From assembly GCA_002699585.1 (NCBI GenBank), contig PABP01000011.1:1-64000 (forward strand): DNA of 64,000 bases, in the 5' to 3' direction. Of the stretch, positions 7,042 through 14,103 are shown one piece after another (position 1 is the stretch's first letter; the number at the start of each line of letters is the position of its first letter). The DNA comes from Anaerolineaceae bacterium (GTDB lineage: Bacteria; Chloroflexota; Anaerolineae; Aggregatilineales; Phototrophicaceae). The translations under genes were made by a program, and so were the position numbers. The notes under the pieces are model-generated. The model made no database searches and was not told the origin of the DNA. It saw only the letters and a program-made list of their open reading frames with translations.

Positions 7042-7683
7042 CTAACCCGTGGAGCGGTTGAGGAAAGCGACAGTGCGCTCCCAGGCGAGGTTGGTGGCGT
7101 CGGCATCATAAACATCGGGGCGGTCCGGCTCCACGAACCAGTGCTGCATGCCTTCGTAAAAATGGAAAGTCACAGAGCAACCCACTTTTTTCAGCTCGCC
7201 TTCCAGCCAATCGACCCACTTGCGCTCCTCGTATTGGTCATTTTCGGCGAAGTGGCCTAGAAAGTCCGCTTTGATCTGGCTGAAATCACCTTCGCCAACG
7301 CCATAGTAGAGCACCACCGAATGCACGTCATCGGGTTGGCTGCCGGATAAATGCACGGCAAATGATCCACCCAGCGAGAAGCCAATCACAGCGATGCTAT
7401 CCTCGCCCGATTTTTCCTTCAAATAAGCGACTGCCGCCGCAATATCAGGATGAGCCTGTTCATCCGTCAGGCCATTGGCGAGTTTTTCCGCTTCGGGGAT
7501 CTGGTCGGTGACCTGGCCGTGATAGAGATCAGCAGCAAAGGCAAGGAAACCCGCCGCAGCCAATTGGTCGGTGAAGGCTTTGATCGTGTCATTGAGTCCC
7601 CACCAGGGATGCAGAACCAAAACGGGCTGTCCGCTGCCGGATGCAGGTGTCGCCAGATAACCATCAGGTTGTTCGAGGGCCAT
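7042..7683 (-). CDS. Dienelactone hydrolase family protein
   Basis: Alpha/beta hydrolase of the dienelactone hydrolase family, 213 residues, cytoplasmic. The nucleophile elbow reads GFSLGG, with Ser where classical dienelactone hydrolase has Cys (GxCxGG); the acid is the Asp in HFAENDQYEE and the base the His in MQHWFVEP. Family features such as VLVLHPWWGLN near the N-terminus are clear. The ATG at 7683 has AAGGAG with 6-base spacing. A promoter upstream predicts transcription beginning at another in-frame ATG (7707), so a leaderless longer form is also possible. The substrate is unknown. Confidence 0.83.
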   Translation of the reverse strand: MALEQPDGYLATPASGSGQPVLVLHPWWGLNDTIKAFTDQLAAAGFLAFAADLYHGQVTDQIPEAEKLANGLTDEQAHPDIAAAVAYLKEKSGEDSIAVIGFSLGGSFAVHLSGSQPDDVHSVVLYYGVGEGDFSQIKADFLGHFAENDQYEERKWVDWLEGELKKVGCSVTFHFYEGMQHWFVEPDRPDVYDADATNLAWERTVAFLNRSTG

Positions 7684-7713
7684 ATTCATCTCCTTGTTGT
7701 CGCTCATACGACA

Positions 7714-7742
7714 AGGATAGAACACTTGTTCAGTTGACGCAA
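7714..7742 (-). promoter_or_regulatory. Sigma-70 type promoter of the dienelactone hydrolase gene
   Basis: TTGCGT (7737-7742), 17-base spacer, TATCCT (7714-7719) on the minus strand. The -10 ends 6 bases before the ATG at 7707, placing the predicted start of transcription at that codon. Confidence 0.55.
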
Positions 7743-7752
7743 GTAACGGGGG

Positions 7753-8208
7753 TTACATCACAGCTTGAGCGCCAAGCACACCGAGCGATACCAACACGGT
7801 CAGGGCGACGCTCCACAGCAGGCCACCCAGTGAAAGCCATAGGAACAAGCGGCGTGGGTCGGCGTTAAGTGTAATACCGAGGATAGACCCCAACTGTGCG
7901 CCGAGAGTCATCGGGGCCAAAAGCCCTAAGCCAACGATGCCATATTTCTCCCAGATGCGCTGCATACGGCCATTGGACTGCCCATCAGCCGATTTGCGTC
8001 CCCAGCGGCGCATCACCCACGCACGGATACGTTCACCGGGCAGTAGCACGATGGCCACCCCGGCTACATAGCTGAGGGTCGTCACGGTGATGACAACTCC
8101 GGGCGATAAGCCCAGCACCAATCCGGCAGGTATTGCTGACCAGAAATAGAAAAAGGCGAGTCCGAATATACCAGCGATGGCTGGCAATTGGGCAAGGAAA
8201 TCATCCAT
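7753..8208 (-). CDS. Small multidrug export family membrane protein
   Basis: Integral membrane protein of 151 residues with about four hydrophobic segments (8-30, 36-56, 88-110, 122-148) and a basic cytoplasmic loop (RAWVMRRWGRK). Length and pattern fit the small multidrug export protein family (Pfam Sm_multidrug_ex); the name is historical and the substrate is unproven. The ATG directly follows the TAA of the kinase gene (TAAATG), so the two are one transcriptional unit and translation is probably coupled. It could equally be called a DedA/YqaA-like membrane protein. Confidence 0.65.
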   Translation of the reverse strand: MDDFLAQLPAIAGIFGLAFFYFWSAIPAGLVLGLSPGVVITVTTLSYVAGVAIVLLPGERIRAWVMRRWGRKSADGQSNGRMQRIWEKYGIVGLGLLAPMTLGAQLGSILGITLNADPRRLFLWLSLGGLLWSVALTVLVSLGVLGAQAVM

Positions 8209-10443
8209 TTAGTTGGTCTCGCGCTGGGGAATCCAGGAGGCGTAACCGCCGCCCATTGAGGTGATTTGCTGCACGTTGCTGCCATCGGACTGCATCAGGA
8301 AAAGCTGGTCATCGCCGGTGACATTGGAGCTAAACACGATGAATTCGCCATCGGGGCTGTAGTTGGCGGCCCAATCACTGCCAGCACTATCGTAGAGCAA
8401 ACGCGCATTGGTGCCATCGACATCCATGACGAAGATGGCGTTATTGGTGCCGTTATAGGAAATGTACAAAATCTGTTCGCCATCGGGGCTGAAAACAGGC
8501 GAGCCATCGCGCACATTATTGTTGGTCAACATCTCGACTTCGTTGGTTTCCGTATCCAGCAGGGCGATATCCCAGGTGGATGCATCCAACGCGGCCTCCC
8601 CGGTAGCGAAGACGATATAACGACCATCAGGGCTATAACGCGCGTGGCTGTTGCGCTGGCGGTTGCTGAAGACCAGTTCGGTATCCTGGCCAGTCGGTCG
8701 CGTGCGATACAGATCATACAAACCGTCGCCACGCACATCGGCTGAGTAAAGAATCCACTGGCCATCCGGCGACCAGGAAGCCAGATAGTCCTCGTAGTCG
8801 TTGTTGGTGATGCGCTGGCGCTGGCCGCCAAGCGTATTGACCACATAAATTTCATTGTCACCATCGCCATCAGATTGATAGGCGACCCATTTGCCATCCG
8901 GCGAAGCCAGCGGGAAGGTATTGTTGCTGGTATCATTGGTCAACTGTGTCTCGATCCAGTTTTCAAGATTGAGCGAAACGATCTCAAAGGTCTGGACATC
9001 ACTGTCGCTATCCGGCTCGGCTCGGCGGTCGGCGAAGAGAATTGTCCCGGTGACGCCGCTCAAAGCAGGACGCAGGGTCGGCGTCCCGCGCACCCCAATC
9101 GGCGCGAAAATGCTGTCAGTCGCTTGGGGCGTGGGTGTGGCATTTTCCGCTACGGCGGTCAGGGTCGCCTGATTATTGGCATCGCGTGTTTCCAAAATGG
9201 CGAGAGCTGCCATTTCAGTTGCATCCTGGGTCGGCAGCGGGTCGGCAGTGCTTGGGACCTCAGCATTGGCGGTGAGATCCGCGCTGGCTGTCGGCGCGAC
9301 CTGCGCCCCATCATTGTTAGATAGCAAAAACAACACAGCAACGATCCCCAGCACAACCATCACGCCCAGCAAGCCACAGCCAATCGCCCCACCCATGAAC
9401 ACGCTCAACAGGGGGTTACTACTGCGCTTCTGGCGCAGGCGTGATGTGCGGTTGGAGGGCACACTCGGCATGCTGCCACTGGATACGCCTCCGTATTGCA
9501 TCGGCGGCGGGCTGTTCATCGGACCGGGTTGGCTCACCTGCTGATAAGGCGGCTGTTGCATCGAACTCGGCAGCGGCAGTGGCTGCAAATTCGGCTCGGT
9601 ATCCATCATCTTTTCAGGAGACTCAATTGCCGTTTTGAGAGCCTCATACAAAGCGACCGCCGTTGGATAGCGATCATCAGCCTTTTTGCTCAAAGACTTG
9701 AGCACCACTTTTTCCACGGCTTGGCTGACCAATGGATTGATCGCGCGTAAGTTGGGTGGTGGGGTCGTCACTTGCATAACGGCGATGCTGTAGGGCGTCT
9801 CGCTCTCGAAGGGGCGGCGTCCGGTAAGCATCTCGAACAGCATAACCCCCAGCGCATACAAGTCACTGCGACCATCGAGCGGTTTGCCCTGGGCCTGTTC
9901 CGGGGACATATAGCTGGGTGTGCCAACCACGCCCTGGGTGGTAATGGCGCTAACGCCATCGCCTGCCAGACGGGCAATACCAAAGTCAGTCAGGAAAGCG
10001 CCGCCATCATCATCGAGCAGCACATTGCTGGGTTTAAGATCACGGTGCAGCACATCCTTGAGATGCGCGTAATCCAGCGCCGGGGCGATCTGGGCCACAA
10101 ACTTGAGCACCTGCTCCGGTGACATGGGGCCATCCAGCAGCAAATCATCAATCGAGCCGGAGGGCATATAGCGCATCACGATGAACGGTAAGCCATCATG
10201 CTCGCCGTAGTCATACACCGGGATGATATTGCGATGCTCTAATTTGCTGACAATCGCCACTTCGCGTTCGAAGCGCTGGAGGTAGGTATCATCATTGACG
10301 AATTGCTTGGGCAGCACTTTAAGCGCCACATGCCGATTCATCGACTGTTGGCGTGCCAGATAGACAGTCGCCATGCCACCGCGCCCGATGACACGCTCCA
10401 CATCATACCCGCCAATTGCTTGTCCGATGAACTCGTCCGTCAT
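8209..10443 (-). CDS. Membrane Ser/Thr protein kinase with TolB-like beta-propeller
   Basis: Receptor-type Hanks kinase, 744 residues. The cytoplasmic kinase domain (about 12-270) has the glycine loop GRGGMATVYLA, Lys42, HRDLKPSN (Asp135), DFG (153-155) and GTPSYMSPEQ, so it looks catalytically complete. A Pro/Gln-rich linker leads to one membrane segment near 350-375 (FMGGAIGCGLLGVMVVLGI). An outer Thr/Ala-rich stalk is followed by a C-terminal propeller of TolB/WD-like repeats, each with a SPDGxxI/V core (LASPDGKWVAYQSDGDG, YSPDGRYIVFATG and others). The ATG at 10443 is chosen over an upstream in-frame ATG that falls inside the promoter spacer. An FHA protein is encoded nearby (12012-12449) and could be a substrate or reader. 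Confidence 0.92.
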   Translation of the reverse strand: MTDEFIGQAIGGYDVERVIGRGGMATVYLARQQSMNRHVALKVLPKQFVNDDTYLQRFEREVAIVSKLEHRNIIPVYDYGEHDGLPFIVMRYMPSGSIDDLLLDGPMSPEQVLKFVAQIAPALDYAHLKDVLHRDLKPSNVLLDDDGGAFLTDFGIARLAGDGVSAITTQGVVGTPSYMSPEQAQGKPLDGRSDLYALGVMLFEMLTGRRPFESETPYSIAVMQVTTPPPNLRAINPLVSQAVEKVVLKSLSKKADDRYPTAVALYEALKTAIESPEKMMDTEPNLQPLPLPSSMQQPPYQQVSQPGPMNSPPPMQYGGVSSGSMPSVPSNRTSRLRQKRSSNPLLSVFMGGAIGCGLLGVMVVLGIVAVLFLLSNNDGAQVAPTASADLTANAEVPSTADPLPTQDATEMAALAILETRDANNQATLTAVAENATPTPQATDSIFAPIGVRGTPTLRPALSGVTGTILFADRRAEPDSDSDVQTFEIVSLNLENWIETQLTNDTSNNTFPLASPDGKWVAYQSDGDGDNEIYVVNTLGGQRQRITNNDYEDYLASWSPDGQWILYSADVRGDGLYDLYRTRPTGQDTELVFSNRQRNSHARYSPDGRYIVFATGEAALDASTWDIALLDTETNEVEMLTNNNVRDGSPVFSPDGEQILYISYNGTNNAIFVMDVDGTNARLLYDSAGSDWAANYSPDGEFIVFSSNVTGDDQLFLMQSDGSNVQQITSMGGGYASWIPQRETN

Positions 10444-10473
10444 GCTAACCCTGTTAACAGGTGAATTATGTCG

Positions 10474-10502
10474 ATTATACGGCAAGGGTATGTGGCTAAC
10501 AA
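10474..10502 (-). promoter_or_regulatory. Promoter of the kinase operon
   Basis: TTGTTA (10497-10502), 17-base spacer and consensus TATAAT (10474-10479) on the minus strand, about 30 bases before the kinase ATG. It is one of the best sigma-70 type matches in the window. Confidence 0.65.
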
Positions 10503-10585
10503 CGGGAGGGTTGTAATCGAAACGTTAACTGTGAAGCGGCTTTATATCCATAATGGGCACTTATGGGGACTATATTTGCGAGAAT

Positions 10586-10612
10586 ACAAAAAGCCAGACG
10601 ATGTGTCTGGCC
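10586..10612 (-). terminator. Terminator of the DUF2202 gene
   Basis: GCCAGACACATCGTCTGGC on the minus strand (stem GCCAGA/TCTGGC) followed by TTTTTGT. It lies about 30 bases past the stop at 10641. Confidence 0.75.
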
Positions 10613-10640
10613 TTTTAGAAAATTGGTTATGTGCTTGGGA

Positions 10641-11348
10641 TTACGCTCCAGCACAGGTCTGGAAAGCCGATAGATGCTGGAATTCCGAGGCATTGCGTAG
10701 CGAGAGCGCAATCTGATACAGATCCGGGTAATCGGCGAATGTATCCAGCATCGTGTCATACAGGCCGAAGTTAGCAACTTCAGCTTCTGCGGCAGCGGCA
10801 CAGGCATCCTGTAAGCTGGCGAACTGCGGCACATCAAAGTTGGGTACATCGGGTACGGCAATGCCATAGCGATCAAACATCAGTTCCCAGGCCGCGGCAT
10901 GTTGAAGTTCCGCTTGCTGAATATTGACGAAGGGTGCGACCTCACCAAACTGGGCAATGACCGCTTCGTAAACAGCGTAGGCGTGCTGTTCATCGAGCCA
11001 GCCATCACCAACCAGGCTCGCGATATCTTCCGGCAATTCGCTGACTGTCGCCGGGGGCAGGCTGGCATAGAAGCCCGTGCCATTCATACCTGAGCCGCGA
11101 TTCATCTGGCCGCGCTGGCTACCATTCCACATATTGCCCGTCTGTGGGTTCACAAAGCCGATGCCGCCATTGGTGTACGCTGGATCGTGGATTTGTAGAT
11201 TTTGCTGAATACCGTTACCACCATTGCCGTTGGCACCATTGCCAGCTGCGCCACCGCCCCGATTTCCATTTCCTTGTGCAGAAACGACCGCTGCACCGAT
11301 GGCGAACACGCCAATCAATATCGTTACGATAAATAGTTTCTTAGACAT
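10641..11348 (-). CDS. Secreted DUF2202 (ferritin-like fold) protein
   Basis: Exported protein of 235 residues. The N-terminus has a signal peptide with a hydrophobic core of about 20 residues ending VVSAQG, followed by a Gly/Asn-rich low-complexity stretch (GNGNRGGGAAGNG type). The C-terminal half matches DUF2202, a ferritin-like helical domain: DEQHAYAVYEAVIAQFG and QQAELQHAAAWELMFDRYGI carry the spaced Glu and His residues that could bind metal. The ATG at 11348 has AAGGAG at 7 bases. It is transcribed alone, with a terminator behind it. The biochemical role of DUF2202 is not established. Confidence 0.82.
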   Translation of the reverse strand: MSKKLFIVTILIGVFAIGAAVVSAQGNGNRGGGAAGNGANGNGGNGIQQNLQIHDPAYTNGGIGFVNPQTGNMWNGSQRGQMNRGSGMNGTGFYASLPPATVSELPEDIASLVGDGWLDEQHAYAVYEAVIAQFGEVAPFVNIQQAELQHAAAWELMFDRYGIAVPDVPNFDVPQFASLQDACAAAAEAEVANFGLYDTMLDTFADYPDLYQIALSLRNASEFQHLSAFQTCAGA

Positions 11349-11475
11349 GATGTTGCTCCTTCTGGTTTTGTGTGTCGAACTGAAGACATCATGCGCGCAA
11401 CTTTTGTAGATATTGTGAAGATAAAATGTCGGCTTTGTGTGGACTGCGGCTAGGCTTGTTGGAGCCATTAAACAA

Positions 11476-11503
11476 TAAAGCTGACGTCATGCGGTCAGCT
11501 TCA
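11476..11503 (-). terminator. Terminator of the 87-aa gene
   Basis: Stem AAGCTGAC (11478-11485) / GTCAGCTT (11494-11501). On the minus strand it is followed by T-rich TATTGTTTA. It lies 60 bases after the stop at 11565. Confidence 0.55.
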
Positions 11504-11564
11504 TTGCATCCTGATTATCGTTCGCCAGGGGGTCAATCTGGCACGGAAAATGCTTATTAAGGGG

Positions 11565-11828
11565 TTATTTGCGCCGAATGAGGCGCGTCACCTGGTTTTT
11601 GATCTTATGCAGCTGCGGATGCAAGCTCACATAATGCGTGAAAGATGCTTTCCGAGTGTGCTGCAAATTCTTGACAATCGCTTTAGCGCGCTGTTGGCTG
11701 AGGCCATCCGCGACCAGGGCAGATTCAATGTCAGTTGTTTTTTTGCCAGCGCGCAAGAGGCTTGCAGCGTATTGATAGACGGTCTTGTTTTCTGGCTGTT
11801 GTGGGATGGTAGCCATGCCCTCGCTCAT
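11565..11828 (-). CDS. Small hypothetical protein, 87 aa
   Basis: Unrecognised small soluble protein, helical and strongly basic toward the C-terminus (HKIKNQVTRLIRRK), which could bind nucleic acid. The pattern TVYQYAASLLRAGKKTTDIESALVADGL looks like a short helix-turn-helix, but no family was recognised. Two starts are possible, ATG at 11828 or ATG at 11816; GAGGGC lies just before the second. It is followed by a plausible terminator and preceded by an unusual tandem ATGTAATG-type repeat, supporting a real, independently transcribed gene. Confidence 0.5.
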   Translation of the reverse strand: MSEGMATIPQQPENKTVYQYAASLLRAGKKTTDIESALVADGLSQQRAKAIVKNLQHTRKASFTHYVSLHPQLHKIKNQVTRLIRRK

Positions 11829-11868
11829 TTACATTACATATCATTACGTTACATTACATAATATAACA
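11829..11868. repeat. Imperfect tandem TTACATTACA repeats upstream of the small gene
   Basis: The plus strand reads TTACATTACATATCATTACG then TTACATTACATAATATAACA: the 10-mer TTACATTACA occurs twice, 20 bases apart, separated by an ATCATTACG variant. It sits directly on the start of the gene at 11828 and may be an operator or promoter spacer. Confidence 0.45.
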
Positions 11869-11934
11869 TATCTTAACGACAGAAACAATTAAGATACTGA
11901 CTTATCTTTCAAGGTCTGAGTACGCTACAAAACG

Positions 11935-11960
11935 ATAAAAAAGCCGGGTGCGATCCGGCT
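11935..11960 (-). terminator. Terminator of the FHA gene
   Basis: AGCCGGATCGCACCCGGCT on the minus strand (stem AGCCGG/CCGGCT) followed by TTTTTTATC. It lies 50 bases past the stop at 12012. Confidence 0.8.
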
Positions 11961-12011
11961 GCGTTGGTGTGGCTATTCAACTCATTATGTGGCGGGGTTA
12001 TGTGATAGCGT

Positions 12012-12449
12012 TCAGAGGACGTAACGCACTTGCATACTGAGCATACCCACCGTCAGCACATCACCATCACGGAGTGTATACCGTTTCATCGGGATCAGCC
12101 GTTGGCCATTGAGCAAGCTGTGGTTCAGGCTGTTTAAATCCTGTATGGTGAGTTTACCTTTGGTGACGGCGACCATCGCATGGCAGCGCGAAACACCATG
12201 TTCACGCCCATTGACCGATTCCAGATCGAGTGAAACTTCAGGGTCTTCCCGGCGTGCCCGCCGACCAATCAAAATTTCGCGCTCAGTGGAGATACTAAAA
12301 ATCTTACCATTCGGCAGCTCAAATTCCAGGATGGTGGGGACACCTGGGTTCTCAAGTGAGTTCGTGATGCGTTGTTCTTGTCTAAAATCGGGCCGATGAA
12401 ATTGCGTCACCGCCATTTCAGAATCTTCAATAAAATGTTTGCCTGCCAT
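12012..12449 (-). CDS. FHA-domain protein
   Basis: Soluble 145-residue protein that is mostly one forkhead-associated domain, the phosphothreonine-binding reader of Ser/Thr kinase signalling. Hallmarks are ILIGRRAR (strand with GR), a short insert, then EHGVSRCHAMV (the S-R-x-H signature), IQDLNSLNHSLLNGQRL (the N-G-x-x-L signature) and DGDVLTVG. The N-terminal 40 residues are a flexible tail where a kinase could phosphorylate it, as in GarA-type proteins. The start is probably ATG at 12449; ATG at 12416 is an alternative. The receptor kinase at 8209-10443 is a natural partner, though this is inferred from proximity. Confidence 0.85.
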   Translation of the reverse strand: MAGKHFIEDSEMAVTQFHRPDFRQEQRITNSLENPGVPTILEFELPNGKIFSISTEREILIGRRARREDPEVSLDLESVNGREHGVSRCHAMVAVTKGKLTIQDLNSLNHSLLNGQRLIPMKRYTLRDGDVLTVGMLSMQVRYVL

Positions 12450-12786
12450 GTTGTTGTGCCTGATTCTCTTGCAACGAACGATGTAGAACGCACAGCACGA
12501 CATCTTACGAATATCGTCTCAATACCACCGAAATACATTTACTATGAACACATAGAATATTACGCATTATAACAGTTTTATCTTACACCGATTTATCTCT
12601 TCAAAAATAGAATTTTTGTATTTTGTCAATAAATCTTTACAACTTTTCAGTACACTTCAGGACTTCAGTCCTAGTTTATTGAGTTGGGTATGTCATAAAA
12701 AACGTGTTCTGATTTACTGCTGACTATAGTTAGACGTTGGTCTTCCATGTTATGCTTTAATGAAGATCGTAATTGGGGGAGAGTCG

Positions 12787-14034
12787 ATGGCAGGCATCTT
12801 CATTAGTTACAGCCGCAAAGATGAGGCTTTTGCCTACCAACTGGCCAGCGCATTGCAACAGCATGGGCGCGATGTCTGGATTGACCAGGATGATATTCAC
12901 GCGGGTAAAAATTGGTCCAATGCCATCCAACAGGGGTTGGATAATGCCGATGTGATGCTCATCGTGCTCTCGCCGGATTCCATGTCATCAGTCAACGTCA
13001 CCAATGAATGGCAGTATTTTCTGGATCATGGCAAAACGATCATTCCGGTACTGCTGCGCCCGACCAAGGTACATTTTCAGTTACATCGTTTGCAATACGT
13101 CGACTTCAGCACCCAGCCCTTCGCCGATGCCTTCAACCAATTGCAGACCGAACTGGACCTGCGAAAAGGCGAAGACTCGCGCCAGACACCGCTCAAGCAA
13201 TCCAAGCTGGAAACACTGCCTCCGGGCAGCGTCCCGCGCATGGATGTCGTCAACAAACCGGGCGATGACCATCCAGAGCCACGCAAGCGCAAGCAATCCG
13301 GGCGATCTTTCGTCACAATAGCCCTTGTCGCCCTGGTGATTGCCGTGCCCGTACTGTTGATCGGCGGCTTTGCGGCCAGCCAATTATTATCGAGCATGGT
13401 TGATACTGTGGTCACGGTTGCCACACAGACCATCAACCCCATGTTGACGCCCATCACGCTGACCACACCTGCCCCGACGCACACACCAACCCCGGTTCCA
13501 ACAACTCCGGTTCCAACAACTCCGGTTCCAACAACTCCGGTTCCGGCAACCGATACGCCTAATGCGGTCGTAACGCCTGTCATCGAGCTACCGAGCGAAG
13601 CCCTATGCCCAGCAGATTATGATGGCTATATGGTCCCGCGCTTGACCCTGGGCGTGCAAACCGCACGCATTGTCACCACAGGCGGCGCCAATCGCCTGCG
13701 CCAGCAACCATCTGTCTCCAGCCAGCAGCTAGGCTTGATTGGAGAAGGCGTTGTGTTGGACCGGGTGTACCTGGGGCCAGCCTGCACCGATGGCTACGTC
13801 TGGTGGTTGGTACAAACGGACGGTCAAATCGGTTGGACAGCGGAATCCTCCTATGCGGAAATGGCCTATTATGTCGAACCCTACCCGGTGCCGACGGATA
13901 CACCGACACCCAGTGGCGGCGTAACGCTCAGCGTGGATGACATCCGCATTGTGCCTATTACCTTTGAGCCGATTGTGCCTATCGACCGTTTCATCATATT
14001 GACGCCATTCCTCATACCAACTACAGCACCTTAA
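12787..14034 (+). CDS. TIR-domain bitopic membrane protein with SH3-like outer domain
   Basis: Single-pass membrane protein, 415 residues. Residues 1-140 are a TIR domain (FISYSRKDEAFAYQLASAL, WIDQDDIHAGKNW, LIVLSPDSM) with Glu74 in NEWQYF at the position of the catalytic Glu of TIR NADases. One membrane segment follows near 174-201, then a Thr/Pro linker built from a 15-bp tandem DNA repeat, then a bacterial SH3-like domain (about 288-358: ANRLRQQPSVSSQQLG, VWWLVQTDGQIGW) that would lie outside the cell. The ATG at 12787 has GGGGGAG upstream; an ATG 27 bases earlier lacks one. It is paralogous in its TIR part to the next gene. It may be a sensor-effector acting on NAD, but enzymatic activity is unproven. 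Confidence 0.85.
   Translation: MAGIFISYSRKDEAFAYQLASALQQHGRDVWIDQDDIHAGKNWSNAIQQGLDNADVMLIVLSPDSMSSVNVTNEWQYFLDHGKTIIPVLLRPTKVHFQLHRLQYVDFSTQPFADAFNQLQTELDLRKGEDSRQTPLKQSKLETLPPGSVPRMDVVNKPGDDHPEPRKRKQSGRSFVTIALVALVIAVPVLLIGGFAASQLLSSMVDTVVTVATQTINPMLTPITLTTPAPTHTPTPVPTTPVPTTPVPTTPVPATDTPNAVVTPVIELPSEALCPADYDGYMVPRLTLGVQTARIVTTGGANRLRQQPSVSSQQLGLIGEGVVLDRVYLGPACTDGYVWWLVQTDGQIGWTAESSYAEMAYYVEPYPVPTDTPTPSGGVTLSVDDIRIVPITFEPIVPIDRFIILTPFLIPTTAP
13492..13551 (+). repeat. 15-bp tandem repeat, four units
   Basis: CCGGTTCCAACAACT repeated three times exactly plus a diverged fourth unit (CCGGTTCCGGCAACC). It encodes the PVPTT units of the extracellular linker and could change copy number by slippage without breaking the frame. 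Confidence 0.85.
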
Positions 14035-14063
14035 TCGTTTCTCCGTTTGCCGGATTTGCGGTA

Positions 14064-14072
14064 TGCTATAGG
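14064..14072 (+). promoter_or_regulatory. Extended -10 candidate (TGC TATAGG)
   Basis: TGC followed by TATAGG, 31 bases before the ATG of the second TIR gene. No good -35 is seen. The match is weaker than those at 18018 or 26547. Confidence 0.3.
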
Positions 14073-14103
14073 CAGGTTGACTATCCTCTGAAATGAGGTC
14101 AAC

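Noticed and set aside
13077-13583. 168-aa minus-strand ORF opposite the first TIR gene
   Set aside because: Val/Gly repeats mirror the 15-bp tandem repeat; no start signal; the plus strand encodes a clear TIR protein.
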